Assembly (NCBI GenBank): GCA_048213135.1
Contig: PS015082.1
Coordinates: 292,344-324,964 of the forward strand
Length of the DNA: 32,621 nucleotides
From: Reclinomonas americana ATCC 50394
Lineage: Eukaryota > Jakobida > Jakobea > Jakobida
Direction: 5' to 3'
Shown: one piece after another, positions 1-12,000 of the stretch
Numbering within the stretch: the first letter of the stretch is position 1
Layout of the letters: each line of letters starts with the position of its first letter
The notes under the pieces: model-generated
Told to the model about the DNA's origin: nothing
Databases searched by the model: none
Seen by the model: only the letters and a program-made list of their open reading frames with translations
Translations under genes and position numbers: made by a program

Positions 1-1
1 G

Positions 2-3000
2 CTGGCCGGTTCCACGCTGCTCACCATTCGCGGCGTCTCCTTCAGCGACAACCGATTCTCCACCGCCAATGAAGTGTGGATTGGCGGCGTGCCGTGCATT
101 CTGCAACAGCAGTACACCTCGAGCACCATGCTGGTGTGCTCGACGCCGGCCTTTGCCGACTCGGTCGACAGCAAACCCCAAGCGGTCACTGTGCGCGTCA
201 ACAAGCAGACGTACGCCACATGCGACGTGACGGGCGGCAGTGCAGCCTGCCTCTTCACCCCACGCTTCCGCGTCACCCCGATCGTGTACGAGATCTATCC
301 GTCGGCGGCGGTGCCTGGCGACACGGTGCAGTTCCGCGCACGCACCTTCACCGACTCACTTGCCGACATTCAGCTGCTGACGCTCGGCGGCGAGCGGTGC
401 CTGCCGGTCAGCGAAACCTCGACGCAATCGTTCCCGCTGCGCTGGGGCTTCAACAGTCGCGACTACTCCTACACGCCACTGTCGGCGCTGCCCGACAACC
501 TCCTGCAGTATGCCGACGCCTCTCCCATGTGCATGACTCCCGATCAGGCGGGTGGCCGTGTGGATGTGGCGCTCGCCATTGCTGGTCGCGGTATGGCGTC
601 GCTGGCCTCCTCGGCCATTCGTTACGGCTCCGGCAATGTCGCCTTTTCGTTTGCATCGGGTTTGTGCACCACCACCTCAGTTACTGTTGATTTCTCTGGC
701 CTCCTGACTTGTTGTGTGTCTCTCTCTCAGTTCCCGAAGTCCGCTCGGTGACACCGGCGACCGGCGGCGACCTCGGCGGCACTCTGCTCACCGTGCAGGG
801 CGTCGGGTTCACGCCGACGGGCGCCAATATGGCCGTCGATGTGTCGGGCTCGCCTTGCGATATTGTCAGCGTCAGTGACACGACGCTGGTGTGCCGCACT
901 GGCGCCGCCTCGCAGATGATCACGTCGATCGAGGGTCGCTACATGTCGGGTCGCGGCTTCCTGCGCGAGGTGTGGACCAACATCCCCGGCAAGTCGGTGG
1001 CCGACTTGCGCGCAGCAGCCTCCTTCGTTGCCGGCACTCCCAACGCTGTCGAATACGTTCTCGATCAGCTGCGCGCGGAGCCGCGTATCGATGCCACCGA
1101 CAACAAGAATTACGGCCAGCGTATGACAGGGTTCTTCACGAGCCAGGCCACCGGCTTGCACCAGTTCATTCTCACCGGCGACGACAGTGCCGAGTTGTGG
1201 ATGAATGTGCAGGGTGCGTCGCCGTCGGGTGCCACGCTGGTGGCCTCGTTGACGGCGCCGGCCATCAGTCCGTGGGATCGTACCGACCAGGCATCGCAGC
1301 CGATTCAGCTCGTTGCCGGGCAGCGGTACTGGATGCAGGTGTTGCACAAGCAGGATGCCAATGGCGACGGTTTCGTCCGCGTGCTTGTGCGCACGCCGTC
1401 TAGCGTGCAGCTGCCGCGCAGTATCGCTGCCGTGCAGGAGGTCGCGCTCACCACGACGGTGGTGCGCGAGGTGCAGACGGTGACTGCCACGGGCGCGTCT
1501 GGCGGCACCTTCCAGCTGGCTCAGAACGACAANNNNNNNNNNNNNNNNNNNNNNNNNNNNNNNNNNNNNNNNNNNNNNNNNNNNNNNNNNNNNNNNNNNN
1601 NNNNNNNNNNNNNNNNNNNNNNNNNNNNNNNNNNNNNNNNNNNNNNNNNNNNNNNNNNNNNNNNNNNNNNNNNNNNNNNNNNNNNNNNNNNNNNNGCCAC
1701 TGGCATTGAATGCAATCGGTCCCGACTCTGCATCAAGGCACGCGCACGTGAGATAGGCGGTCTCTCTTTCCTGTGGCATGCACAACAGCTAGCTCGCAAC
1801 TCNNNNNNNNNNNNNNNNNNNNNNNNNNNNNNNNNNNNNNNNNNNNNNNNNNNNNNNNNNNNNNNNNNNNNNNNNNNNNNNNNNNNNNNNNNNNNNNNNN
1901 NNNNNNNNNNNNNNNNNNNNNNNNNNNNNNNNNNNNNNNNNNNNNNNNNNNNNNNNNNNNNNNNNNNNNNNNNNNNNNNNNNNNNNNNNNNNNACCGACG
2001 TGAAGACTGTGCTGGAGCGCGACTTCCCCGAGCTCGGCACGGTGTCGGTCGACAAGGACACCACCTCCACACCCGGTTCCACCCTGTGGACCATCACTTT
2101 CGAGGATCCACTGCCGCTGAACCTGCAAGAGCGAGCCATCTTCTCTCCCGTCACTGCCTCCCTCCTGCCGGCGCAAGCCACGGTGGGCGTGGTGCGCAAC
2201 CGCCCGCCCTCCGCCCCCCTCGGTGGCACCTGGTCACTGACGTTTGCCGGACGCACGCTGTCGGGACTGGCGCCAGGCGTCTCGGCCGCCATGCTCGAGG
2301 TGCAACTGGAACAATTCTACGCCGCCGATGTTGCATACAACGTGTCGGTGTCGCGCATCGGAAACGGTCTCGACAGTGCCACCTTCCGCATCACCTTCAA
2401 CAACCTCACCGGCACCGTGCCACTCGTTGCCGTCACAAGCTCCCGTCTGACTGGTACCGACGCGGTGGGCGTGTCGCGCCCTGTCGTGTCGGCGTCGACC
2501 GACACGCTGACCACAATCAACGGTGATTTCATGGAGCTGGCGTACCAGGTGCCCAGTGTGCGTGTCCGCGTCAATGGCGTTCTCGGCGCCTGCCGCGGCT
2601 CCGCCAACTGCGCCTTCACGTACGACGCTGCTTTGACTCCACGAGTGGATCTCGTCCTCGGCAGCGATTCGGGAGCTGGTCAGGTCAGTCGGGAGAGAGA
2701 GAGAGAGAGCGCGCAAGTACTCGCTTTCGCACAAAATCTCATCGTCGTCCCCCTTCACACAGTTGCTTGTTATTCGTGGCAACTTCAGTGCCCGACCCGC
2801 CGACAACCGCGTGGTCATTGATGGTGTCGACTGCGCCATGTCGTCGTCGACAGCCACCGAGCTGCAGTGCACCACGGTGCAGTCGGGCGGTGGTCGGCAT
2901 CTGATCAAGGTCTACGTGGCTCCATTCGGCCTCGCCTCTGGCCAGTTCTACTTCTCGTTCGCCCCCAGTATCACCTCGGTCAGTCCGTCCGTTGGCGGTA

Positions 3001-6000
3001 TGCTGGGCGGCACCGATGTGGTTATCCGCGGCAACGGGTTTGCTCGTTTGGCCGCGAACAATCTGGTCACCATTGGCCAGATTCCGTGCCAGGTGCTCGA
3101 GGCGCAGCCCGATCGCCTCTTCTGCCGCACCGGTGCGTCGTCGACGGCCGGTGACGCCATTGTGAGTGCGGCAATCGCCGGTGTGACCACTGCCACCGCT
3201 CCTGCCGGCACATTCGCCTATGCGGCAAATGCCACTCCGACTGTCACCGACGTGTCGCCACAGTCGGGCTCGGCGGCCAGCACATCGGTGGTGCTGACGG
3301 TCACCGGTACTGGCTTCGATTCGAGTGTGCTGGCCAACAATGTGTTGACTGTGGGCACGGGCGCCAGCACACAGCAATGCACTGTGCTCACCGCGACACC
3401 CTCGCGCTTCACCTGCTCACTGCCGGCTCTCGGCGTGGGACAGTACGCCCTGTCAGTGCGGGTCGCCGGACGTGGTTCGGCCGACGTGCAGAATCGACAG
3501 TACACGGCCAGCTTCGCCATCGGCGCCATTTCGCCGCGCACGGGTAGCGTGAACGGTGGGCAGACCATCACCATCGACGGCGGCGTGTTCTCCAACGCCG
3601 GTACCAATATCACCGGCGTGCCGGAGGTCGTGTCACTCGGCGGAGTGCTCTGCAACCTCGTGTCGGTCTCGGCCAATCGCATCCTGTGCCAGACGCCGGC
3701 GCAAGCAGAGTCGACGGGACCGTTGAGCTTGAGCGCCAACGGCATCAGTGCCCAGTGCGCTGACGTGCCGGCCGACACTGGCGTACAGCCGTGCGCCTAC
3801 ACCTTCAGCCTCGCGTCCACTCCACGTGTGACAGCCATCAGCTCGACACTGGTGCGCACCAACGATGTGGTCACCCTCACAGGCTCCCTGTTCGCCACCG
3901 ACCCTACGTCCAACACTGTTCTCATCGGCACGTCGCCCTGTGCGGTACTGACGGCCTCGGCAACCAGCCTCACCTGCCGTGTGTCCAGCGGCAGCGCCAC
4001 GGCACGCCGCCTGTCGGTCAGTGTTCTTGTCGCCGGCCTCGGCTACGCCTCCACTTCGGCTTCTGCGCAGTACGCTGTCGTCGGTATGTGTGCATACATG
4101 CGCATGGTGTCGACTATTTCTTTCTTCTAAGCTGGTCGCCCACAGTCACTGGCGTGTCGCCGTCGTCGGGCGCCTCCTCCGGCGGCAACATTGTCACCAT
4201 TGTCGGCGAAGGCTTCTCGACAACCCTCTTGAAGAACACGGTCATGTTTGGCGCCACTGCCTGCACGGTGACACAGGCGGCCACCGATCGCTTGGTTTGC
4301 CGCACATCGGCTGGCTCCACCTCCGACGCTGGCAACACGGTGGTGACAGTGGACGGCGTGCAGGCGCTGTGTGGCAAGCCCGAGTGCTTGTACACGCCGC
4401 TGGCCGACTCGGCTCCGGTGGTCACCTCGGTGACGCCGGCCTCGGGTGGTCCAGGCACGCAGTTGTTGATCGACGGCGAGAATTTTGGCACCAACAAGTC
4501 GAGTTTGCACGTGTATCTGGGCGACACCGAGTGCACGATCGGCGACGCTGATTCGACGCACATTGAGTGCACAGTTGGACAGGTGTCGCAAGGAAGCCTG
4601 CCGGTGCGCGTCCTCATTGACGGTGTCGGCGAGGCCAGCTCCACCACCACCTTCCTCGTCCAGTTCTCCATTGGTTCTGTCACTGGCACACTCACTGGCA
4701 GCTACGCCGGCGGAACCGCCATCACCATTGCCGGCTCGGGTTTCAGCGGGAGTGCGACCGCCGTGCGCATCTGCGGCTGGCCATGCCGCAACATGCAGGC
4801 CACATTCTCCACCATTGTCTGCGACACGCCGCGCTTGATCAATGCCTTTTCCGTCACACAGTACGGGTTTGGCACGCCGGGTGCAGTGCTTGCTGGTACG
4901 CCTATTCGGTCGTCGGGCGGCGACCAGACCTCGTCGGCGTTGGCGGCATTTGACAGTGACATTTCTGGCGTGTTCACCGCCTCCGGCTCCAACTCGTTTG
5001 TCGGTCTCGACGTGGGCCAAGATTTGGAGGCCGTGCTCACCTCCATTCGCTTCCACCCGGCGGTGACTGCCGACTCGACGGGCGTCGACTCCATGCTCAA
5101 CGGCGTGTTCGAGTCGTCAGCCGACGGCCTCTCCTGGTCCACCATGGCGGTGCGCGTCTCCGAGACATTCTCTCTCTCTGTATTTTCTCTTGTCACTCAC
5201 ATCGCCATTCTGTGTGTTTGTTGTTAGACCATCACTGTCACACCATTCACCAACTGGAACACGATCCGCATGGCTTCGTCGACGCCGGTGACGGCTCGCT
5301 ACTTCCGCTACCGTGGAGCGCAGAAGACCATGGTGGCCGAGATCGAGTTCCGTGGCCTGCTGCGCAGCTCGCGGAACGACGGTCGCTGCCCGATTCGCAT
5401 CTCGGCCGGCTCGCAGTCGGCGCTGACGGCCTCCCAGACGTTTGTGTACTCAGCGGCACAGACACCAGTAATCACGCAAATGACACCCAACCGTGGCTTG
5501 GCGATCGGCGGCACACGTTTGACGCTCACTGGCACCAACTTGTCGACAGCCTCCAACGGCATCGCAGTCACCATTGGTGGCGTAGCGTGCCAAGTGGCTC
5601 AATCGACCAGCACGCAAATTGTGTGTCTGACGGCAGCTCGTAACAACAGTGCGCCGAATCAGCGCTTGGTGGTGCTCTCGGACGGCCGTCGTGCAGCACT
5701 TGCCGCGGGCGTCTCGTTCGCATACATGGATTTGTGGTCGTCGCCTGCGACGTGGCCGTCGGGCGCGGTACCAGTGGCCGGCCAGTCGGTGACCATTCCG
5801 GCCGGGCAGTCGATTCTGCTCGACCAGTCCACGGGCCTTCTCGGTACCGTCACAGTGGCGGGTGAATTGGTGTTCGACCGCAAGGATCTCAACATGGATG
5901 CGATCCTCATCCTGGTTCCTGCCGGTGGCCGCTTGGAGATCGGCACGGAGGCGGAGCCGTTTGTGCAGCGTGTCACCATCACTCTGTACGGGCAGCGTCA

Positions 6001-9000
6001 GGCCAGTGATCGTGGCGTGGCTCCCTTTGGCAACAAGGCGATTGGCGTGGACTCGGGCATTCTCGAGCTGCACGGCGCAGTTCCACTCATCACCTGGGCG
6101 CCACTCGGATCCTCGGTCGCCGTCGGTGCCACCAGCATCACTCTGGCGAATTCTGTCACGTGGTCGGCCGGCCAGTCCATCGTCATTGCGCCGAGCGGAT
6201 TCGCTAGCACCGAGGCCGAGCAGCGCACCATCACGGCCGTGTCGGCCGACGGGCGCGTCCTCACCTTGGATACGCCGCTGACGTACGCGCATTACGGAGC
6301 CATTGAGGATGTGACTGGCGACGGCAACGCCGCCGGCCAGTTGGACATGCGTGCGGAAGTGGGCTTGCTGTCGCGCAACATTGTCATTCAGGGCGATGTT
6401 GACTCTTCGGAGGCCGACCAGTACGGCGCACATGTCATGTTCATCTCGACGGCCGGCGACAATGGTGCGATTGGTCGCATTGAGGGTGTGGAGCTGCGAC
6501 GAGTGGGTCAGTCGAACGGTACCGGCCGCCATCCGATCTACTTTAACCAGATCGGCGACGTCAGCCAGTCCTACGTGCGCAACTGCTCGATCTACAACAG
6601 CTACAGCCGCGGTCTGGTGATGCAAGCGGTCAACAATCTCTCTGTCGTGAACAATGTGGCCTACAGTTGCGCACTCCTTTTCTCCTTCCCCCCTCCTGTT
6701 CGTCTCCCTCCTCTCACAGCACTCATTGACGCCTCGCACAGACATTCGTGGTCATGCATTCTGTCTGCATGACGGCGCCGAAAGGGGGAACGTCCTCACC
6801 GGCAACTTGGCCATTCGCGTGCGCTCGTCGACCTCGCTGGAGGAGAGCGACTTGCTGGCTTCCGGTTTCTACGTGACCAGCCCGACAAATACGCTCAATT
6901 TCAACGCGGTCGGCGGTGCGGGTGGATTCGGCTTCTGGTACAACCCGCCGGAGAGTCCTCTCGGCCCGTCGTACGTGCCCAACGCCTGCCCCGTCAACGA
7001 TCCGCTTCTGGTTTTCAGCAACAACTCGGCACACTCGTGCGCATGGTCTGGCTTGCGCATCTCGGATCGTTACGATCCGCGCCAGCAACCGTGCATCGGC
7101 GGCAGCTACACCGACAACCCCGCAGTGCCGGCCACCTTCACCTCGTTCACGGCCTACAAGAACCAGCGCAACGGCCTGATGGCCTTCAGCGTCGGCGCCG
7201 CCACCTTTGTGGACTTCCGTGTCGCAGAGAACCGCCTGGCTGGCTTGGAGGTTATTCGCGCCACGGGTCCGGCCGGCTCCACTCGCTTTGTGAACGCCAT
7301 CTCCGTCGGTCTTACCAAGAACGACGTCGGCGGTCACAACGCAGACTTCAACCCGGTGGGCATCCGCACTGCGCAGAGTGAGGGATTCCGTGTTGACGGA
7401 GTGACGTTGGTGAACTGGAGTGCCAGCAATGTGGTGGCGCTTCAGTCGTGTGCGCAGTGCGCCTCCACCGATTTCCGCAGCAACGGCGCCTTCACCACGA
7501 TTTTCACCGGTGTGCGCTGGATCAACACCTCTCGTCGCATCCAGTGGGGTCCACTGCGCAAGGACATCTACAAGAGCGAGGACAACACTCTCATCCCGTC
7601 GGTGCCGCAGGCCACCGTGACGCCCAACTGGCCGCACTTGCGGGTGACGAACTGCACGGTGAATGCCGATCTCGACGACTCCCTGGTGTGCGCCAGCTCG
7701 GTGACGATTCGTCGCATGAGCATGTGGAATCTGCAGCCGTTTGCGGCGCTCAACGGCCAGCCGTTGCTCATCTCACGCAATGGCGACGTGTCAAGCGTTC
7801 CGTTCCAGTCGCAGTCCAACCCCTCCAATGGCTACGCCATTGGCATGGCCATGGGCGAGTCGTACACGGTGGGCTTTGACGGCGCCCTGGACTGGACGTT
7901 CTTCAACATGCGGTTCGACTCGCTGGCCGCCGCCGACACGCTCAAGCTGCGATTGCCTTACAGTGGCTTCCGCACCAACTTGCTGGTCGACACGGACAAC
8001 ATTTTGCGCTCTTCCAGCTCGCAGACCGACGTCGACAAGTCCACGGCCAAGCACGGCGTCTTCTTCCACAACACCGATCAGCGTTACATTGATGTGCGCA
8101 TTTCGGGCACGGGCCCCGGCACGCCGCTTCTCACCATGTACTCGGACCTGTGCCCGACAAGTGTGTGCTCGACGGCGCCGGAGGATGGCTCGCAGGCGGT
8201 GACGCGCCGCTGGAGCAATGTCGGCACGTGGCCCACGGGCACACTGCCGGACACGGAGGACTACGTGCTCATCCCAAGCGGTGAGACCGTTCTGTACGAC
8301 CTGCTGTCATCGCCAGTGTTCGCCACGGTCGAAGTGCGCGGCACGCTCACATTCGACTCGACGTTTGCCACGCTCAACACCAAGCGCATGTGGATCAATG
8401 GCGGCACGGTGAATGTGGGCACGGCGACGGAGCCGTGGCCGTTCCGCGGTGGCATTATGCTGTACGGCACCGAGCAGGGCAATGCCTCGCCGGCCTCGGT
8501 GAATGCCAGCGAAGCTCCAATTCCAGCAAAGACCATTCTCAACGCAGGCACCCTGGCCATTTACGCTCTTCCGCCGAGGTGTGTAATTGCTTCATTTGTT
8601 CACTCGATGTGGTCTCGTCTCCTCAAGCTGCCTCTCTCTCTCTCGCAGCCACTCGTTCTCCAAGTTGGCTCTGGATGCATCGCCAAAGGACAGCGTCATC
8701 CAAGTCGTCGATGCTGTGCAGTGGTTGCCTGGCGACACCATCATTATTGCGTCGTCTGAGCAGGCAGCCGACCAGGCCGAGCGTCGCATGATCATGTCGG
8801 TGGCTAAGGGTGCGGGTGGCGTTACGTCTTTGGCCCTCGATCAACCGTTGCAGTACCGACACCAGGTACGACCCTTCTCTATGAAGCAGGCAAACATTTC
8901 TGCGAGTGACACTCATGATCCATTGTGTATGCAGGGATCGCTTGTGCGCGCAGGCACGGCCAGCATGGATACGCGGGCCGAGGTTGCACTGCTGAAGCGC

Positions 9001-12000
9001 TCGTTCACCATCCAGAACGGTGACAATGCCGACACGGTCCGCTGCAATGTCATCACTCTCGGCGCGGCCACCACCACCCTGTCCAATGTGGCATTGACCG
9101 GCTGCGGCGGTGATCAGCGTCCGGCGTTGCGCTTCCTCGGTGTGTCATCGGCGTCGCAAGTCGTCGGTTCGCTGGTCAATCTGAGCGGCGGCATCGCCCT
9201 GGACATTGAGTCGAGTGCCGGCGTTGTTGTGCGCTCGAGTGTCTTTGCCGGCAGTGTTGGCAGCACGGTGCGCGTCACCGGCCTCGCCAACATTCTCACC
9301 AACAACCTGTCGCTGGGCGCCACGGCACCCACGCCGGCTGCCAACTCGCCTGCGGCTGTGGTGGCTTCGTACGAGATTCTGTCGCCCACCACATTCGCCG
9401 ACAACATTGCCGCCGGTTCCACTGGCATCGGCTACCTGGGTGTCTTCGACTCGTGCACGTCACCGACACCACTGATGGGTGCGGTGACGGTCCATTCGTC
9501 GGCACACGGCGTGTTCGTGTTGCCGACTGATGAGCAGCAGAGCTGCATCGCCGTGCGCAGCGTCAATGCCTTCTCCAACCGCGTGGCTGGCGTGTACGCC
9601 AACGTGCGTGCCAATGTGATTGTCACCGACAGTCGCCTCGTCGGCAACCAGAATGGCGTCGTCCTCATGCACGCCGATCTCGGCGACTCGCGCAACAACA
9701 TGCAAGTGTTGAACACGATTGTGCTCGGCAGGTGAGTGTGTCGTTTGCGCTTGCTTTTCCCTGCCAGACGAAAATCTCCTTGTTTCTAAATCACGGGTTC
9801 TCGCCTTTGCTGCAGTCGCGGACCGACCGAGTGCAACAGCAATGTGGGCATTCGATCGGCGTCGTTCACCAATGGCCTCAAGGTGTGTGTCTCCGTCTCC
9901 GCAAGGTGACTTTGTTTCTCCGTCTCACTCCCTCACTTTGTTTTGCGTGCCCCAAATGAACAGGGTCTTCCGTCGGCCATGCCCGCGCAGACTGAAACAT
10001 GGCTGATGCCGGCCGGCACGGCGGCGATTGACGGCCAGTTCAACCTGAAGGCAGTGACATTTGGCAACTTTTTCGACAGCTCCACGGCCTGCGCCAGCAC
10101 CAGCCGTGCGTTTGCCAACAACAAGTGGGCGCGCGATTCGTTCCACAAGCACACATTTGAGGGCATCACGTGGCTCCCTACTGTTGATGAGGCCGCCAAG
10201 TTCCTGCTGCAGTCCAGTGGCTCGACGTTGCGTGCGACATGACACGACAGGTCTCCGTATGCTGACTCTGCTCACTCGCTGCTTTCCCCGCACTCAGTGG
10301 CGATGCCACGACGGGAGTCGTGTTGTGGGATCTCGATGGCTCGTTGGTGGGCTCTGCCATGTCTACACCCGCCACCAAGGCATTCGTGGTCTCCAACAAC
10401 CCCACGCTGGCGGATGGCCAGCGATGCCAATCAGTTTCGAGTTGGAACGCATTCAAGGTCAGTACCTACCTGATGACGCACAGCGCGTGTTGGCTGACCT
10501 GACCACCTCGATGCAGTGCGCGAATTTGAGCTACGTGCGTGTGCTGTTGCACAACCTGGACTCGGATGGCGAGAGCCNNNNNNNNNNNNNNNNNNNNNNN
10601 NNNNNNNNNNNNNNNNNNNNNNNNNNNNNNNNNNNNNNNNNNNNNNNNNNNNNNNNNNNNNNNNNNNNNNNNNNNNNNNNNNNNNNNNNNNNNNNNNNNN
10701 NNNNNNNNNNNNNNNNNNNNNNNNNNNNNNNNNNNNNNNNNNNNNNNNNNNNNNNNNNNNNNNNNNNNNNNNNNNNNNNNNNNNNNNNNNNNNNNNNNNN
10801 NNNNNNNNNNNNNNNNNNNNNNNNNNNNNNNNNNNNNNNNNNNNNNNNNNNNNNNNNNNNNNNNNNNNNNNNNNNNNNNNNNNNNNNNNNNNNNNNNNNN
10901 NNNNNNNNNNNNNNNNNNNNNNNNNNNNNNNNNNNNNNNNNNNNNNNNNNGAGACGTGCGGCCGCGTCCAAGGACGACGACGCCACTCCAATGTTCATGT
11001 CGATGACAACAGACGGTAGCGCCTGCAGAGCCGTCACCGGTGCGCTGAATGTGGTGACAAATGTGCTCTTCCACGTCGTGGCGTCAAAGCTGTTGGTGCC
11101 ACCGACATCCACCACTGTAGGGCGCGTGCTCTTCCACGGCTGCGCCTTGCCTCCGCTAAACACTCGCACGACCGTCGGCGACGAGTACTGCACAGTGGTC
11201 AGCAGCAGATCGCCCTGCTGCGCATCGCGGAGCGCCAGGCGAAGGTTGGCCGGTGTGGCGCCCGCCAGCGAGAGCTGCAGGTCGCTGCCAGACGGCACCG
11301 TGAACGTGAACATGGGTGCCACAGAGCCGTCGCTCTGCGCCGTGGGACCGGTGACAATGAGCGGCTTCGGATCGCCGCCCGACGGCAGCACCACGGCCAG
11401 CGTGAGCGGTCCAACGACACGNNNNNNNNNNNNNNNNNNNNNNNNNNNNNNNNNNNNNNNNNNNNNNNNNNNNNNNNNNNNNNNNNNNNNNNNNNNNNNN
11501 NNNNNNNNNNNNNNNNNNNNNNNNNNNNNNNNNNNNNNNNNNNNNNNNNNNNNNNNNNNNNNNNNNNNNNNNNNNNNNNNNNNNNNNNNNNNNNNNNNNN
11601 NNNNNNNNNNNNNNNNNNNNNNNNNNNNNNNNNNNNNNNNNNNNNNNNNNNNNNNNNNNNNNNNNNNNNNNNNNNNNNNNNNNNNNNNNNNNNNNNNNNN
11701 NNNNNNNNNNNNNNNNNNNNNNNNNNNNNNNNNNNNNNNNNNNNNNNNNNNNNNNNNNNNNNNNNNNNNNNNNNNNNNNNNNNNNNNNNNNNNNNNNNNN
11801 NNNNNNNNNNNNNNNNNNNNNNNNNNNNNNNNNNNNNNNNNNNNNNNNNNNNNNNNNNNNNNNNNNNNNNNNNNNNNNNNNNNNNNNNNNNNNNNNNNNN
11901 NNNNNNNNNNNNNNNNNNNNNNNNNNNNNNNNNNNNNNNNNNNNNNNNNNNNNNNNNNNNNNNNNNNNNNNNNNNNNNNNNNNNNNNNNNNNNNNNNNNN

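Larger units (their letters stand above)
2..5720 (+). other. IPT/TIG domain array of the fibrocystin-L-like protein
   Basis: About a dozen immunoglobulin-like IPT/TIG domains. They are recognised by repeats of the pattern 'xVTxVxPxxGxxxGGTxxTIxGxGF' followed by a 'IGGxxC...CxTP' half. Clear starts lie near 2, 733, 2967, 3236, 3516, 3820, 4146, 4418, 4666 and 5460; weaker ones lie near 278 and 2763. A further fibrocystin-type beta module around 1465-2560 contains GPIAFNASG followed by TDVKTVL, which is only continuous once the contig at 1696-1802 is flipped. The array is extracellular and normally mediates protein-protein contacts. Confidence 0.88.
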
